A stretch of DNA of 54,006 nucleotides from an uncultured Pelagibacteraceae bacterium (GTDB lineage Bacteria > Pseudomonadota > Alphaproteobacteria > Pelagibacterales > Pelagibacteraceae), in contig CABYXQ010000003.1 in the NCBI GenBank assembly GCA_902522915.1, positions 1 to 54,006 on the forward strand, read 5' to 3'. Position 1 is the stretch's first letter, and every line of letters begins with the position of its first letter. The position numbers and the translations under genes were made by a program. The notes below the pieces were generated by a model. It saw nothing but the letters and a program-made list of their open reading frames with translations, made no database searches and was not told the DNA's origin. Below, one piece after another: positions 1 through 8,709 of this stretch.

Positions 1-402
1 AAACAACCATATCGATCTATTCCACTAGATAAATTTAAAGATATAATTTCATCAAATTTTAATTTTTATTGTTTGCAAAGTGAGATTTGGGAAAGTGATC
101 AAAAAACTTTTAATGATTTAAATCTAGCAAATAAAGGTAATTTAAAATTTAAAGCTCTTAGTGCATTCATGATGAATTTAGATTTAGTTATATCAGCGGA
201 TACTTCAATACTTCATTTAGCTGCATCTTTAGGTAAAGAAACTTGGGGTGTGCTATCAATCGACCCCGATTGGAGATGGGGTAAATTTCATGAATTTTAT
301 AAGTATAAAAATTTGAAAATATATAAACAAAATAAATTTAATGACTGGAATGAAGTAATAAAAATAATTAACAAAGATCTTAAAGAAAAAATACAAACTT
401 AA
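1..402 (+). CDS. TPR/GT9-like glycosyltransferase, C-terminal fragment
   Basis: The frame is open from base 1 with no stop, so the gene enters from the left edge; the TTG start offered by the ORF track at 73 is internal. The visible 133 residues contain SADTSILHLAASLGKETW followed by DPDWRW. That pattern is typical of the nucleotide-sugar-binding C-terminal part of GT9-like proteins that carry TPR repeats in front. The acceptor is unknown; such proteins usually act in surface glycan or protein glycosylation. No TPR is visible because the N-terminal part lies outside the window. The family call is fairly safe; the exact function is not. Confidence 0.7.
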   Translation, partial: KQPYRSIPLDKFKDIISSNFNFYCLQSEIWESDQKTFNDLNLANKGNLKFKALSAFMMNLDLVISADTSILHLAASLGKETWGVLSIDPDWRWGKFHEFYKYKNLKIYKQNKFNDWNEVIKIINKDLKEKIQT

Positions 403-441
403 TTTTAGATATTGTTAGGTTTGTATTTAAATAAAGTTTTT

Positions 442-2466
442 TTATTTTAATTTAAATGCTACCAATGCATTTCCTATATCTACTAGTTTAGGATAACTAT
501 CTTTCAAAACCCTACCCCCTGTTGAATGAACAATTATATATTGATCATTATTTGCAATATATGTTGTTGGTGGGGCTGAGCCTATAAATGGAAGTTCCTT
601 ACTAAAAAGAATTTCTCCATTATTCGAGTCAAATATATAAATTTTTTTATCTAGTGTTCCCGTTGCTATAATTATATTTCCACTTGTTGCAGTTGCACCA
701 CCGATATTTTCAGTTCCTGTTATCGGTATTCCCTTTTTTGTTAATTCATTATATTCACCAAAAGGCACTTGCCATATTATTTTTCCATTATTTAAATTTA
801 AAGCTGTTAGAGTTCCCCAAGGAGGTTTAATTGGTGGATATCCGTATTTGTCTTTAGCAAATTTGAATTTACTTTTATATTTTGGAATTAATTTATTTTT
901 ATCTTTATTTACATTTATTAGTTCACTTTCTACAAGCATATTGTTGCTTGTAATATACATGATACCTTTTTTTGAATCTACGCTAGCTCCTGGCCATTCT
1001 GCACCTCCATGAAAATTATATTGAAGACCTTTTTTGTTAATATGATGAGGTTCGTAGAAACCAAACGTATAGCTTGAATATTTTTGTTTTAGTCTCAACG
1101 CTTCGTCTTTGTCATAGGACCAAATATCATTAAGTTTAAAGACATTTCTTCCAAAAGGTTCTGGCAATATAAAATCTGCTTGATAAGGACTTGTTCTTTC
1201 ACCGGGAATTGTAGAGGTTGGAACTTTTCTTTTTATATAATCATATATTGGTTCTCCAGTAACTCGATCCAATATTAATGTATTTGCTCTTTTAGTAGGT
1301 ACAACAACAACATCTAACATTTTAGAGTCTTTCTTAATTTGAGTTAACATTGGAGGAGAAGGGATATCGTGATTCCAGATATCGTGTGATGTTTCTTGAA
1401 AATGCCATAGGATTTTTTTTTGTTCAATTGACAATGCTATCACACTGCTTGAAAATAAATTATCTCCTGGTCTTAAAGAACCATCGAAATAACTATGTGG
1501 GTTACCTGTTACAGTATATACAATCCCTCTATCTAAATCTGCAGATATCCCTCCCCATGGATTTGCTCCAGAGTTATTATATGATTTACCTCCTACTCTA
1601 TAGTTAAGTTTCTTATAATATTTTAACTTCCATTCAACTTTACCAGTATACAAGTTGTAAACTTCGAATGCTCTATCCCATGTTGCTAAAATAATTTTAT
1701 CTTTATAGACAACCGGTGGTAATACATTTAGACCTGTTCTAACTTGGCCCTTACTGCCAAAAGAAGATATCAGTTGTCCATTTTTTGGATCTAGTGCTAT
1801 TAATCTTTCTCTATTCGAAAATAATAACCGTGGATTTTCATTTTCACTTTTATTTCCTGCCCAATAAGTTAAACCTCGTCTAGCAACAGAATTTCCAAAA
1901 TTTTTAGATTTCCAAATTAGATTTCCAGTCACACCATCTATAGCAGCAATAAACCCTCCAGAAATTGGTGTATAAATAATACCATTCACTACTATTGGAT
2001 TTGCTTGAATATCTCCTTCAAAACCCTCAGATCTAAATATCCAAGCTACTTCCAATGCCGATGCATTTTTACTGTTTACTATATCAAGATTTGAAAAACG
2101 AATTGCATTATCATTTCCATGACTTTTGTACCAATTGTTTGTTATTTCTGGAACCTCATTTTTACTTATAGTGAAATTTTTATTACTTTTAATATTTATT
2201 TTATTTGGTAATTGTTTTCTGCTAACGCTATCTTCTATTGTCCAGTGATTTATGTGGGAACTTAAAAATTTAATGAAAATATTTTCTATCGTTTTGTCTA
2301 TTTTTGTATGTATCTTTTTTAGTAAATTATTGTTCAGATTTTTAAAAGAATAAGTGATACTACTTTGATTTATATAGCTCGTATCAATTTTTTTATAATC
2401 TTTCCAAATCCAAAAAATTAGAAAAAAAAAAGCAAGTATAAAAAATATAGATAATTTTTTTTTCAT
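442..2466 (-). CDS. PQQ-dependent quinoprotein dehydrogenase (glucose dehydrogenase-like)
   Basis: A 674-residue protein with a single N-terminal membrane segment (about residues 5-22), then a roughly 110-residue linker and an eight-bladed PQQ propeller. Supporting motifs are the repeated GNLIWKS / GKVEWKL / GKIIWQV blades, SHDIWNHDIPSPP (similar to the active-site region of membrane glucose dehydrogenases) and GGAEWPGASVD. It should oxidise a sugar or alcohol in the periplasm and pass electrons to quinone. Classic membrane glucose dehydrogenases have about five N-terminal helices; this one has one. It is the last gene of a minus-strand run. No pqq biosynthesis gene is in the window, so the PQQ source is unseen. 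The substrate cannot be read from the sequence. Confidence 0.85.
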   Translation of the reverse strand: MKKKLSIFFILAFFFLIFWIWKDYKKIDTSYINQSSITYSFKNLNNNLLKKIHTKIDKTIENIFIKFLSSHINHWTIEDSVSRKQLPNKINIKSNKNFTISKNEVPEITNNWYKSHGNDNAIRFSNLDIVNSKNASALEVAWIFRSEGFEGDIQANPIVVNGIIYTPISGGFIAAIDGVTGNLIWKSKNFGNSVARRGLTYWAGNKSENENPRLLFSNRERLIALDPKNGQLISSFGSKGQVRTGLNVLPPVVYKDKIILATWDRAFEVYNLYTGKVEWKLKYYKKLNYRVGGKSYNNSGANPWGGISADLDRGIVYTVTGNPHSYFDGSLRPGDNLFSSSVIALSIEQKKILWHFQETSHDIWNHDIPSPPMLTQIKKDSKMLDVVVVPTKRANTLILDRVTGEPIYDYIKRKVPTSTIPGERTSPYQADFILPEPFGRNVFKLNDIWSYDKDEALRLKQKYSSYTFGFYEPHHINKKGLQYNFHGGAEWPGASVDSKKGIMYITSNNMLVESELINVNKDKNKLIPKYKSKFKFAKDKYGYPPIKPPWGTLTALNLNNGKIIWQVPFGEYNELTKKGIPITGTENIGGATATSGNIIIATGTLDKKIYIFDSNNGEILFSKELPFIGSAPPTTYIANNDQYIIVHSTGGRVLKDSYPKLVDIGNALVAFKLK

Positions 2467-2627
2467 AGATGAGATTTGTACTAATATTTATTGTCTAAAA
2501 CGTTTTATTTTAATTGTTATAATATACTAAAATAAATCTATTAAGCTATTGGGTTAAGATGTCTCTTTTGTTAGTTGTACTATTTTTTTTTAATCCTTTA
2601 TTCTGCTCATATCATAAAGAAAATTTT

Positions 2628-2789
2628 CTAATTTAACATATAAATTATTGCCATAATTATAATTACTACTATAGCCCATAAAGATAGATTTTTTAGAAAC
2701 TGTTTCAGTTTAGAGTTTGATTGTAAAAAAGCTGGGAGCACTAAAATAAGAACTCCTATCATGAATACTACAGGTAAAATCTTATCCAT
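2628..2789 (-). CDS. small membrane protein, two TM segments, unknown function
   Basis: The ORF track gives 72 residues from 2846, but that start lies deep inside the upstream dehydrogenase gene. The in-frame ATG at 2789 gives 53 residues (MDKILPVVFMIG...) and only an 8-bp overlap with the upstream stop, a common arrangement here. The protein is two hydrophobic helices (about residues 3-18 and 33-51) joined by a short basic loop (SNSKLKQFLKN). I do not recognise a family. Position suggests translation coupled to the 3-HIBADH-like gene. Confidence 0.6.
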   Translation of the reverse strand: MDKILPVVFMIGVLILVLPAFLQSNSKLKQFLKNLSLWAIVVIIIMAIIYMLN

Positions 2790-3795
2790 TATTTTCTGAA
2801 TTATATTGAGGGTGTTTAGATAGTGGACGATTTTTATGCTTAACAACTATCGAACCGTCTACAACTTTAATATCATAACCCCAATTATCCCATCCTTTCA
2901 TAGATAAAGACTCGCCAAGCTCATCTACAAGAGTTTTTGGGTAAACATAGCATCCTTCTTTATCTCCATATTGTTCTCTTGCTTTATCCATCTTTTTTTT
3001 AACTTCCATATGTAAATCTAATGGAACTTTTAAATCACGACCTAGTAAATAACTTAAATTCATATCTTTACATGCAAGATCCATTGTAAATCCAGCTTCA
3101 TATTTTTGATTAAAAATATGTGGAACAACTGTTTCCCAGGCAAAAGAGTTACCTGCTGAAACTCTTATAGCGTCAAAAAAATTTTCTAAATCTAGTCCTG
3201 CTCTTTTTGCAATCATCATACATTCAGATGCAGCAACCATATTAGTAAATGCAAGCATATTAGATACAACCTTTGCAATAGCACCAGCGCCTATATCTCC
3301 ACACAAAACAACTACTTCTCCTATTGCATCCTGTAAAACTTCTTTCCAAATTTTAAAAGTTTGTTTATCGCCTCCAGCTAAGCAAACCATATTATTATTT
3401 TGCAAAGCGTAAACTCCTCCTGTTAAAGTAGCCTCAAGCATTAAAACATTATATGTTGCAGCTTTACTTGATAACTTTTGTGTTTGTTTAAAGTCAGTTG
3501 TTGAAGTATCTATCCAAACCATATTAGGTGAAGCATTATGCAATAAACCATTTTTACCATCTACTACTTCGAGAACATGTTCAGGTTTCGGTAAACAAGT
3601 TAGTACTCCATTGCATTGGGAAGCTAAATCTTTTATAGAGCTAGCCGTAATGACATTTTTAGGTAGATCCTTTACTTTGTTATTATCAATATCAAAAGCT
3701 ACTAATTTATATTTCTTTGATTTATATAAATTATTTAAAATTGGTGCACCAGCATTTCCTAAACCAATAACTCCTAACGTTACAACATCATTCAT
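2782..3795 (-). CDS. 3-hydroxyisobutyrate dehydrogenase-family oxidoreductase
   Basis: A 337-residue beta-hydroxyacid dehydrogenase. It has an N-terminal Rossmann motif GVIGLGNAGAPI (about residues 8-19), a diverged substrate-binding segment (LEATLTGGVYALQ where relatives have DAPVSGG) and the catalytic Lys region AGAIAKVVSNMLAF. It probably reduces or oxidises a small beta-hydroxy acid or semialdehyde with NAD(P)H. It is longer than the usual 290-300 residues because of a C-terminal extension (KTLVDELGESLSMKGWDNWG...). A Shine-Dalgarno-like AAGGAAAA lies upstream of the ATG. A second family member is at 37098-37973 and is more canonical. The substrate is not assignable. Confidence 0.8.
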   Translation of the reverse strand: MNDVVTLGVIGLGNAGAPILNNLYKSKKYKLVAFDIDNNKVKDLPKNVITASSIKDLASQCNGVLTCLPKPEHVLEVVDGKNGLLHNASPNMVWIDTSTTDFKQTQKLSSKAATYNVLMLEATLTGGVYALQNNNMVCLAGGDKQTFKIWKEVLQDAIGEVVVLCGDIGAGAIAKVVSNMLAFTNMVAASECMMIAKRAGLDLENFFDAIRVSAGNSFAWETVVPHIFNQKYEAGFTMDLACKDMNLSYLLGRDLKVPLDLHMEVKKKMDKAREQYGDKEGCYVYPKTLVDELGESLSMKGWDNWGYDIKVVDGSIVVKHKNRPLSKHPQYNSENNG

Positions 3796-3815
3796 AAGTT
3801 TTTCCTTTTAAGGTT

Positions 3816-4706
3816 TTAATCAAAATCAAACCATTCATTATATTTATCTTTATTAATTTTTATATAATTTGGCAGATTATCTAAGCTTACTCTTTCTAAG
3901 CTAAATTTATTATCATATTTTTCATCTATGGATGAATCTGATTTTGTAAAATGATTATAGTTTACATATTTTTGCTTAATTTTTTTTTTAATATCTTCAA
4001 TATCGATCTTTTTAGTTTCAAACTCCGAATGCATCTCATCATTTAAATACTTTTTAAGTAATTGTTCAGGTGTTTTTAAATTAGTAAAATGCCACCCTCC
4101 ATTTTCTACAATTTTTAAATCAATAAATTTAGAGTTAGAGAATAAAGTGTCTAATCTCAAAAAATTATATTTTTTTGGTTTTATATTTCGAAGCCATGAA
4201 ATACTTTTTAAATTTTTTTTTTTACATGCTTTGCTGCCGTACCAATCAAGTTTAGGGTAAGCTAAATTAAACTTATAATAATATAAATTTTGTTTAAACA
4301 AAATATGCTTTGATTTATTTACAAAAAAATTAATATTTTCTAAATTTGGGATTTCGTCATTATCGCTATAAATTATATAATCTTCGTCAGTCGCAAGGTT
4401 TAATCCTCTTATAATTTCATCTCTTTGAAATTCAATTCTTTTTATACTATTAGATCTTTTTATTACTCCGTCACTGTTATTTTGTTGAGCTTCTTCAACT
4501 GGATCTTTCTCAACCACAATATGAATAATTTTATCTTTAAATTTTTTAAAATTATTTGGATCAAATTTTATTTTCTTGCTATTGCCGCTATGAGTAAAAG
4601 TTGCCTCACTAACTACAAATTTATCAACAAATTCATTTAAAATATTAAATCTTAGGTCCATCATTAAATCTTCTTCAAAATATGTGGTGCAATCAAAGAT
4701 TTTCAT
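3816..4706 (-). CDS. glycosyltransferase family 17 protein
   Basis: A 296-residue protein starting MKIFDCTTYFEEDLMMDLR with FVVSEATFTHSGNSK shortly after, the standard opening of bacterial GT17 proteins (related to beta-1,4-mannosyl-glycoprotein N-acetylglucosaminyltransferase). The acidic SDNDEIPN motif is the likely metal/nucleotide-sugar site, and GGWHFTNL further on is also family-typical. No membrane segment is visible, so it is probably cytosolic and modifies a surface glycan precursor. It lies between the cyclotransferase-like gene and the dehydrogenase in the same direction. Donor and acceptor are unknown. Confidence 0.8.
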   Translation of the reverse strand: MKIFDCTTYFEEDLMMDLRFNILNEFVDKFVVSEATFTHSGNSKKIKFDPNNFKKFKDKIIHIVVEKDPVEEAQQNNSDGVIKRSNSIKRIEFQRDEIIRGLNLATDEDYIIYSDNDEIPNLENINFFVNKSKHILFKQNLYYYKFNLAYPKLDWYGSKACKKKNLKSISWLRNIKPKKYNFLRLDTLFSNSKFIDLKIVENGGWHFTNLKTPEQLLKKYLNDEMHSEFETKKIDIEDIKKKIKQKYVNYNHFTKSDSSIDEKYDNKFSLERVSLDNLPNYIKINKDKYNEWFDFD

Positions 4707-4735
4707 TAATATTTATTTTATATGATTAATAAATT

Positions 4736-5179
4736 TTACCATTTAATATCATAATTTACTTTATAACTTGGAATTCTTTTTTTTAAATAATTTAAATCTA
4801 AAGCACAATCTTTGTAACCTTGAATAATAGTATGCAAATAAGTTGAGTTAGGTTTTTTTTTAAAATAAATTTTTTGAATATAAATCAATACTTTCTTTTT
4901 ATTTATTTTAAAATATTCTTTTTGATAATAATTATAATCTACACCCTCATAACCATCTAATTCTTTTTCATCCTGTTTTGATATTCTCCAAATTGCTCCA
5001 GGAACATTGAAGCTTTTATTTTTAACAACATTAGCATGACCATATATGGATCTATGAGTTTTATGACTAAAACAAAGATTAAAACCTTTCAAAGTAAATT
5101 TTTTTATAAAAGATGAGTCTTTGCATCTTTCAGCCATCTGTTTATGATTTAAATTACTGCCGTAAGCAAAATATAACAT
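4736..5179 (-). CDS. gamma-glutamylcyclotransferase-family (AIG2-like) protein
   Basis: A 147-residue protein with the family signature MLYFAYGSNLNHKQM at the N-terminus and the acidic DEKELDGYEGVD segment, whose Glu is the usual general acid/base. Relatives release 5-oxoproline from gamma-glutamyl compounds. Its ATG overlaps the cinA-like stop by one base (TAATG), implying translational coupling. The family is secure, the physiological substrate is not. Confidence 0.8.
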   Translation of the reverse strand: MLYFAYGSNLNHKQMAERCKDSSFIKKFTLKGFNLCFSHKTHRSIYGHANVVKNKSFNVPGAIWRISKQDEKELDGYEGVDYNYYQKEYFKINKKKVLIYIQKIYFKKKPNSTYLHTIIQGYKDCALDLNYLKKRIPSYKVNYDIKW

Positions 5180-5931
5180 TAACGTTTTTCAGCTATTTGA
5201 ATATTTTTTTCTTTTACAAGTTTCATAATTTCTAAATTACAATTATCTATCTTATTTTGGTCAGTGCTCCTCATAACTATTGAAACTCCCAATTTACCAG
5301 CTTGAAAAAAAGGATAACTACCTATCTCTACTTCTTTATTTTTATCTTGAATACCGGTCAGTGATTTTGCTATTTCACTTTCAACTGTTCTTAAATTAAT
5401 TGTAAGACTTAAAATTGGTTCTCCTCCAATAATCTTATTTGTTATACCGCCTAGCATTGATTTTAAAATTGATGGAACCCCTGGTAAACAAAATACATTA
5501 TCAACGCAAAAACCTGGTGCCCCACTGGTAGGATTTAAAATTAATCCAGCATTCTCAGGCATCCAAACCATTTTTTGTCTGCCTTCATTAAATTCTCCAG
5601 GTTTGTAATATTGCTCAAGAATTTTAAAAGCTTCTTTATGAATTTCATATTTTAATCCAAAGGCTTTAGATATTGACTCAGCAGTTATATCATCGTGAGT
5701 TGGACCTATTCCACCTGTGGTAAAAACATAATCGAAAGTTGATCTGAAAAAATTTACAGTATCTATTATTGTTTTTTCAATATCTGGTATAACCCTAACC
5801 TCTTCTACTTTAACACCAATAGAATTAAGCCACGTTGCTAGTGTTGATGTATTACTATCTTGGGTTCTGCCTGATAAAATTTCATTACCAATTATTAGAA
5901 TTCCAGCATTAACTTTTGCTTTTTTTGCCAT
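5179..5931 (-). CDS. CinA-like molybdopterin-binding (MoCF) domain protein
   Basis: A 250-residue protein with the MoaB/Mog fold: ILIIGNEILSGRTQDSNT (about residues 11-28) and FTTGGIGPTHDDITAES (about 70-86). It corresponds to the N-terminal domain of CinA (competence/damage-inducible protein A) without the C-terminal amidohydrolase domain that deamidates NMN. Stand-alone versions are common in Alphaproteobacteria; their role (nucleotide pyrophosphatase or other) is not settled. It is first in a minus-strand run and divergent from sfsA, with only 20 bp between start codons. Confidence 0.8.
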   Translation of the reverse strand: MAKKAKVNAGILIIGNEILSGRTQDSNTSTLATWLNSIGVKVEEVRVIPDIEKTIIDTVNFFRSTFDYVFTTGGIGPTHDDITAESISKAFGLKYEIHKEAFKILEQYYKPGEFNEGRQKMVWMPENAGLILNPTSGAPGFCVDNVFCLPGVPSILKSMLGGITNKIIGGEPILSLTINLRTVESEIAKSLTGIQDKNKEVEIGSYPFFQAGKLGVSIVMRSTDQNKIDNCNLEIMKLVKEKNIQIAEKR

Positions 5932-5945
5932 ATGAAATATATAAT
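5916..5945 (+). promoter_or_regulatory. putative promoter for sfsA, leaderless arrangement
   Basis: TTGCTT at 5916-5921 and TATAAT at 5940-5945 are separated by 18 bp, on the plus strand. The sfsA ATG (5952) is 6 bp after the -10 box, so transcription would start at or next to the start codon. The -35 box lies inside the divergent cinA-like gene. Seen by eye only. Confidence 0.5.
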
Positions 5946-5951
5946 TTAGTA

Positions 5952-6650
5952 ATGGAATTTACCAATTCTTTAATAAAAGGCAAACTAATCAAAAGATACA
6001 AAAGGTTCTTTACTGACGTGCAATTAAGTAAAGAAATTGTCACAGCTCATTGTCCAAATACTGGTTCAATGAAAGGTTTGTTAGATGAGGGTAATGAAGT
6101 CTATTTATTACCAAATAATGATCCAAAAAGAAAACTTAAATTTGGACTTGAAATTATAAAATCTAGAAAAAATTTAGTAGGTGTTAATACTCATATGGCA
6201 AACAGGATAGTTGAACACGGAATTAAAAATAATTTAATAAAAGAGCTTAGTAATTACAACACTATTAAACCTGAAGTTTTTTTCAATAAAGAGACAAGAT
6301 TTGATTTTTTATTAGAGAAAAAGGATCAAAAAACTTTTATTGAGGTGAAAAATGTTACATTATTTAGAGAAAAAGAGACCGCAGAATTTCCAGATGCTCC
6401 AACAGCAAGAGGTATTAAGCATTTATTGACCCTTATTGATGCCATAAAAAAAGGATATAAAACTTATTTAATATTTTTAGTTCAAATCCAAAACATGGAA
6501 TATTTTAAAATAGCTAAAGATATTGATGAAGAATATTATAAAAATTATTTAAAAGCTAAAAAAGCTGGAGTAAATTTTTTAGCATACAGATGTGCTATAA
6601 ATTCAAAGAAAATTTTTATAGATAAAAAAATTAAAATTATTAATGACTGA
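5952..6650 (+). CDS. sfsA: SfsA DNA/RNA nuclease family protein
   Basis: The ORF opens at a TTG at 5916, inside the cinA-like start region. The ATG at 5952 gives 232 residues, the usual SfsA length, starting MEFTNSLIKGKLIKRYKRFF. Family signatures are HCPNTGSMKGL, TRFDFLL, EVKNVTL and FPDAPTARGIKHL (PD-(D/E)xK nuclease-like core). E. coli SfsA was first linked to maltose metabolism and later described as a DNA-binding nuclease. It heads the plus-strand run into map and the pur genes, overlapping map by 8 bp. Confidence 0.9.
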   Translation: MEFTNSLIKGKLIKRYKRFFTDVQLSKEIVTAHCPNTGSMKGLLDEGNEVYLLPNNDPKRKLKFGLEIIKSRKNLVGVNTHMANRIVEHGIKNNLIKELSNYNTIKPEVFFNKETRFDFLLEKKDQKTFIEVKNVTLFREKETAEFPDAPTARGIKHLLTLIDAIKKGYKTYLIFLVQIQNMEYFKIAKDIDEEYYKNYLKAKKAGVNFLAYRCAINSKKIFIDKKIKIIND

Positions 6651-7413
6651 ATATAAAGAAAAATTTGAAAAAATGAGAATTGCTGGAAAACTTGCGGCAA
6701 GAACATTGGATATGTTAACAGAAAATATTAAGGAAGGTGTCTCTACAAATTATATCGATAAATTAGGATATGAATTTATAAGAGATAACGGAGGTCACTC
6801 AGCTCCGCTTTATTATAGAGGATTTACAAAATCTCTCTGTACATCTTTAAACCACGTTATCTGTCATGGAATACCGTCTGATAGAATATTACAAGATGGC
6901 GAAGCATTAAATATTGATGTAACCGCAATAGTTGATGAACACTACGGTGATACAAGTAGAATGTTTTGTATAGGCAAAACTCCTGTTAAACTAAATAATC
7001 TAATTGATGTAACATATGAGTCAATGATGAGAGCAATCAAGATTTTAAAGCCTGGAATTAAATTAGGTGACATTGGCTATGAAATTCAATCCTATGTTGA
7101 AGATAAAGGTTTTTCAGTTGTGAGAGATTTTTGTGGTCATGGCATAAGTACTACATTTCATGAACCTCCAAATATATTACATTATGGAAGTAAAAATTCA
7201 GGTATGGATCTAAGACCTGGTATGACTTTTACTATTGAACCTATGATTAATGCAGGTAAATATGATGTTAAAATGTTAAATGATGGATGGACTGCAGTTA
7301 CAAAAGATAAATCTTTATCAGCGCAATTTGAACATACATTAGGAATAACTGAAAATGGTTATGAAATTTTTACAGAATCTGCTAAGGGTTATTTAAAGCC
7401 CCCATACTTATAA
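6643..7413 (+). CDS. map: methionine aminopeptidase, type I
   Basis: A 256-residue pita-bread-fold enzyme that removes the initiator Met from nascent proteins. Metal ligands are visible: the Asp pair in LNIDVTAIVDEHYGDTSRMF, His in CGHGISTTFHEPP, Glu in TIEPMI and Glu in SAQFEHTLG. The length and the lack of an insertion fit type I. The ATG lies inside the 3' end of sfsA (8-bp overlap), and purB starts 3 bp after its stop, so it is probably co-transcribed with both. Confidence 0.95.
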   Translation: MTEYKEKFEKMRIAGKLAARTLDMLTENIKEGVSTNYIDKLGYEFIRDNGGHSAPLYYRGFTKSLCTSLNHVICHGIPSDRILQDGEALNIDVTAIVDEHYGDTSRMFCIGKTPVKLNNLIDVTYESMMRAIKILKPGIKLGDIGYEIQSYVEDKGFSVVRDFCGHGISTTFHEPPNILHYGSKNSGMDLRPGMTFTIEPMINAGKYDVKMLNDGWTAVTKDKSLSAQFEHTLGITENGYEIFTESAKGYLKPPYL

Positions 7414-7416
7414 TTA

Positions 7417-8709
7417 ATGATTAAAAGATACTCGCGAAAAGAATTAACTGATATTTGGTCAGAAGAAAATAAATATAAAATTTGGCTTGATGTCGAAGTA
7501 GCAGCTGCCCAAGCAATGGAAAAACTTGGTCAGATACCTAGAGGAGTTTCTTCAGTTGTAAGAAAAAAAGCTAAAATAAATGTAAAAAGAATTCATCAAA
7601 TTGAAGGACAAGTTAAACATGATGTGATTGCTTTTTTGACTTCAGTCACAGAAAAAGCTGGAATCAAAGCAAGATACTTGCATCAAGGAATGACGTCATC
7701 TGATGTATTGGACACTAGCTTTAACATTCAAATGGTTCAATCTGGAAAAATCATTCTAAAAGACATAGATCAAATTTTAAAAGTTTTAAAAAAACAGGCT
7801 AGAAAATATAAATTCACTCCCTGTATGGGAAGAAGTCATGGTATTCATGCAGAACCAATTACATTTGGATTAAAATTAGCTTCATTTTATGAGGAATTTA
7901 AAAGAAATAGAAAAAGATTAGAAGATGCAATTAATGAAGTTTCAACTTGTGCAATATCTGGTGCTGTTGGAACATTTGCTAATATAAATCCTAGTGTTGA
8001 GAAATATGTTGCAAAAAAATTAGGATTAAAGGTTGAGCCAATATCTACTCAAATTATTCCAAGAGATAGACATGCTTTTTATTTTTCAGTTCTAGGAATT
8101 ATTGCAGGATCTATCGAAAGAGTCGCTGTTGAGATAAGGCATTTACAAAGAACAGAAGTTTATGAATTACAAGAATACTTTTCAAAAAAGCAAAAAGGTT
8201 CTTCAGCTATGCCCCATAAAAAAAACCCTATATTAAGTGAAAACTTAACAGGTCTTGCAAGAATGGTTAGGAGTGCTGTAATACCTGCCTTAGAAAATAT
8301 TGCTCTATGGCATGAAAGAGATATTTCGCATTCAAGTGTTGAAAGAAATATTGGTCCTGATGCTAATATTACAACTGATTTTGCATTAGTGAGATTAACA
8401 AATATCCTTGATAATATGATTATATATCCAAAGAGGATGTTAGAAAATTTAAACATTACTAATGGGTTAATTTTCTCTCAAGAAGTTATGCTAGAATTAA
8501 CTAAATCTGGACTAAGCAGAGAACAATCCTATAGAATTGTTCAAAATTATGCAAAGAAATGCTTCTCAGAAAATTTAAATTTATTTGATGTGATCTCATC
8601 TGATGAGTTAATTATGAATAAAATCACTCCCAAAAAATTAAAATCAATATTTAGCTACGCAAAACACTTTAAAAATGTAAACTTTATCTTTAGAAGAGTT
8701 TTTAAATAA
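7417..8709 (+). CDS. purB: adenylosuccinate lyase
   Basis: A 430-residue fumarase/aspartase-superfamily lyase with the signature GSSAMPHKKNP (about residues 268-278), TSSDVLDT and GRSHGIHAEP. It acts twice in purine synthesis, converting SAICAR to AICAR and adenylosuccinate to AMP, releasing fumarate. It is followed by purC with a one-base TAATG overlap, and begins a purB-C-S-Q-L block. Confidence 0.95.
   Translation: MIKRYSRKELTDIWSEENKYKIWLDVEVAAAQAMEKLGQIPRGVSSVVRKKAKINVKRIHQIEGQVKHDVIAFLTSVTEKAGIKARYLHQGMTSSDVLDTSFNIQMVQSGKIILKDIDQILKVLKKQARKYKFTPCMGRSHGIHAEPITFGLKLASFYEEFKRNRKRLEDAINEVSTCAISGAVGTFANINPSVEKYVAKKLGLKVEPISTQIIPRDRHAFYFSVLGIIAGSIERVAVEIRHLQRTEVYELQEYFSKKQKGSSAMPHKKNPILSENLTGLARMVRSAVIPALENIALWHERDISHSSVERNIGPDANITTDFALVRLTNILDNMIIYPKRMLENLNITNGLIFSQEVMLELTKSGLSREQSYRIVQNYAKKCFSENLNLFDVISSDELIMNKITPKKLKSIFSYAKHFKNVNFIFRRVFK

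Noticed and set aside
393-440. Hairpin ACAAACTT/AGGTTTGT near the end of the first gene as a terminator
   Set aside because: The 16-base loop, a mismatch and a T-run starting 12 bp away make it unconvincing.
2559-2636. A 25-codon plus-strand ORF (MSLLLVVLFFFNPLFCS...) behind a TATAAT-like sequence in the 161-bp gap
   Set aside because: It has no Shine-Dalgarno, is dominated by a T-run, overlaps the convergent small gene and could arise by chance in AT-rich DNA.
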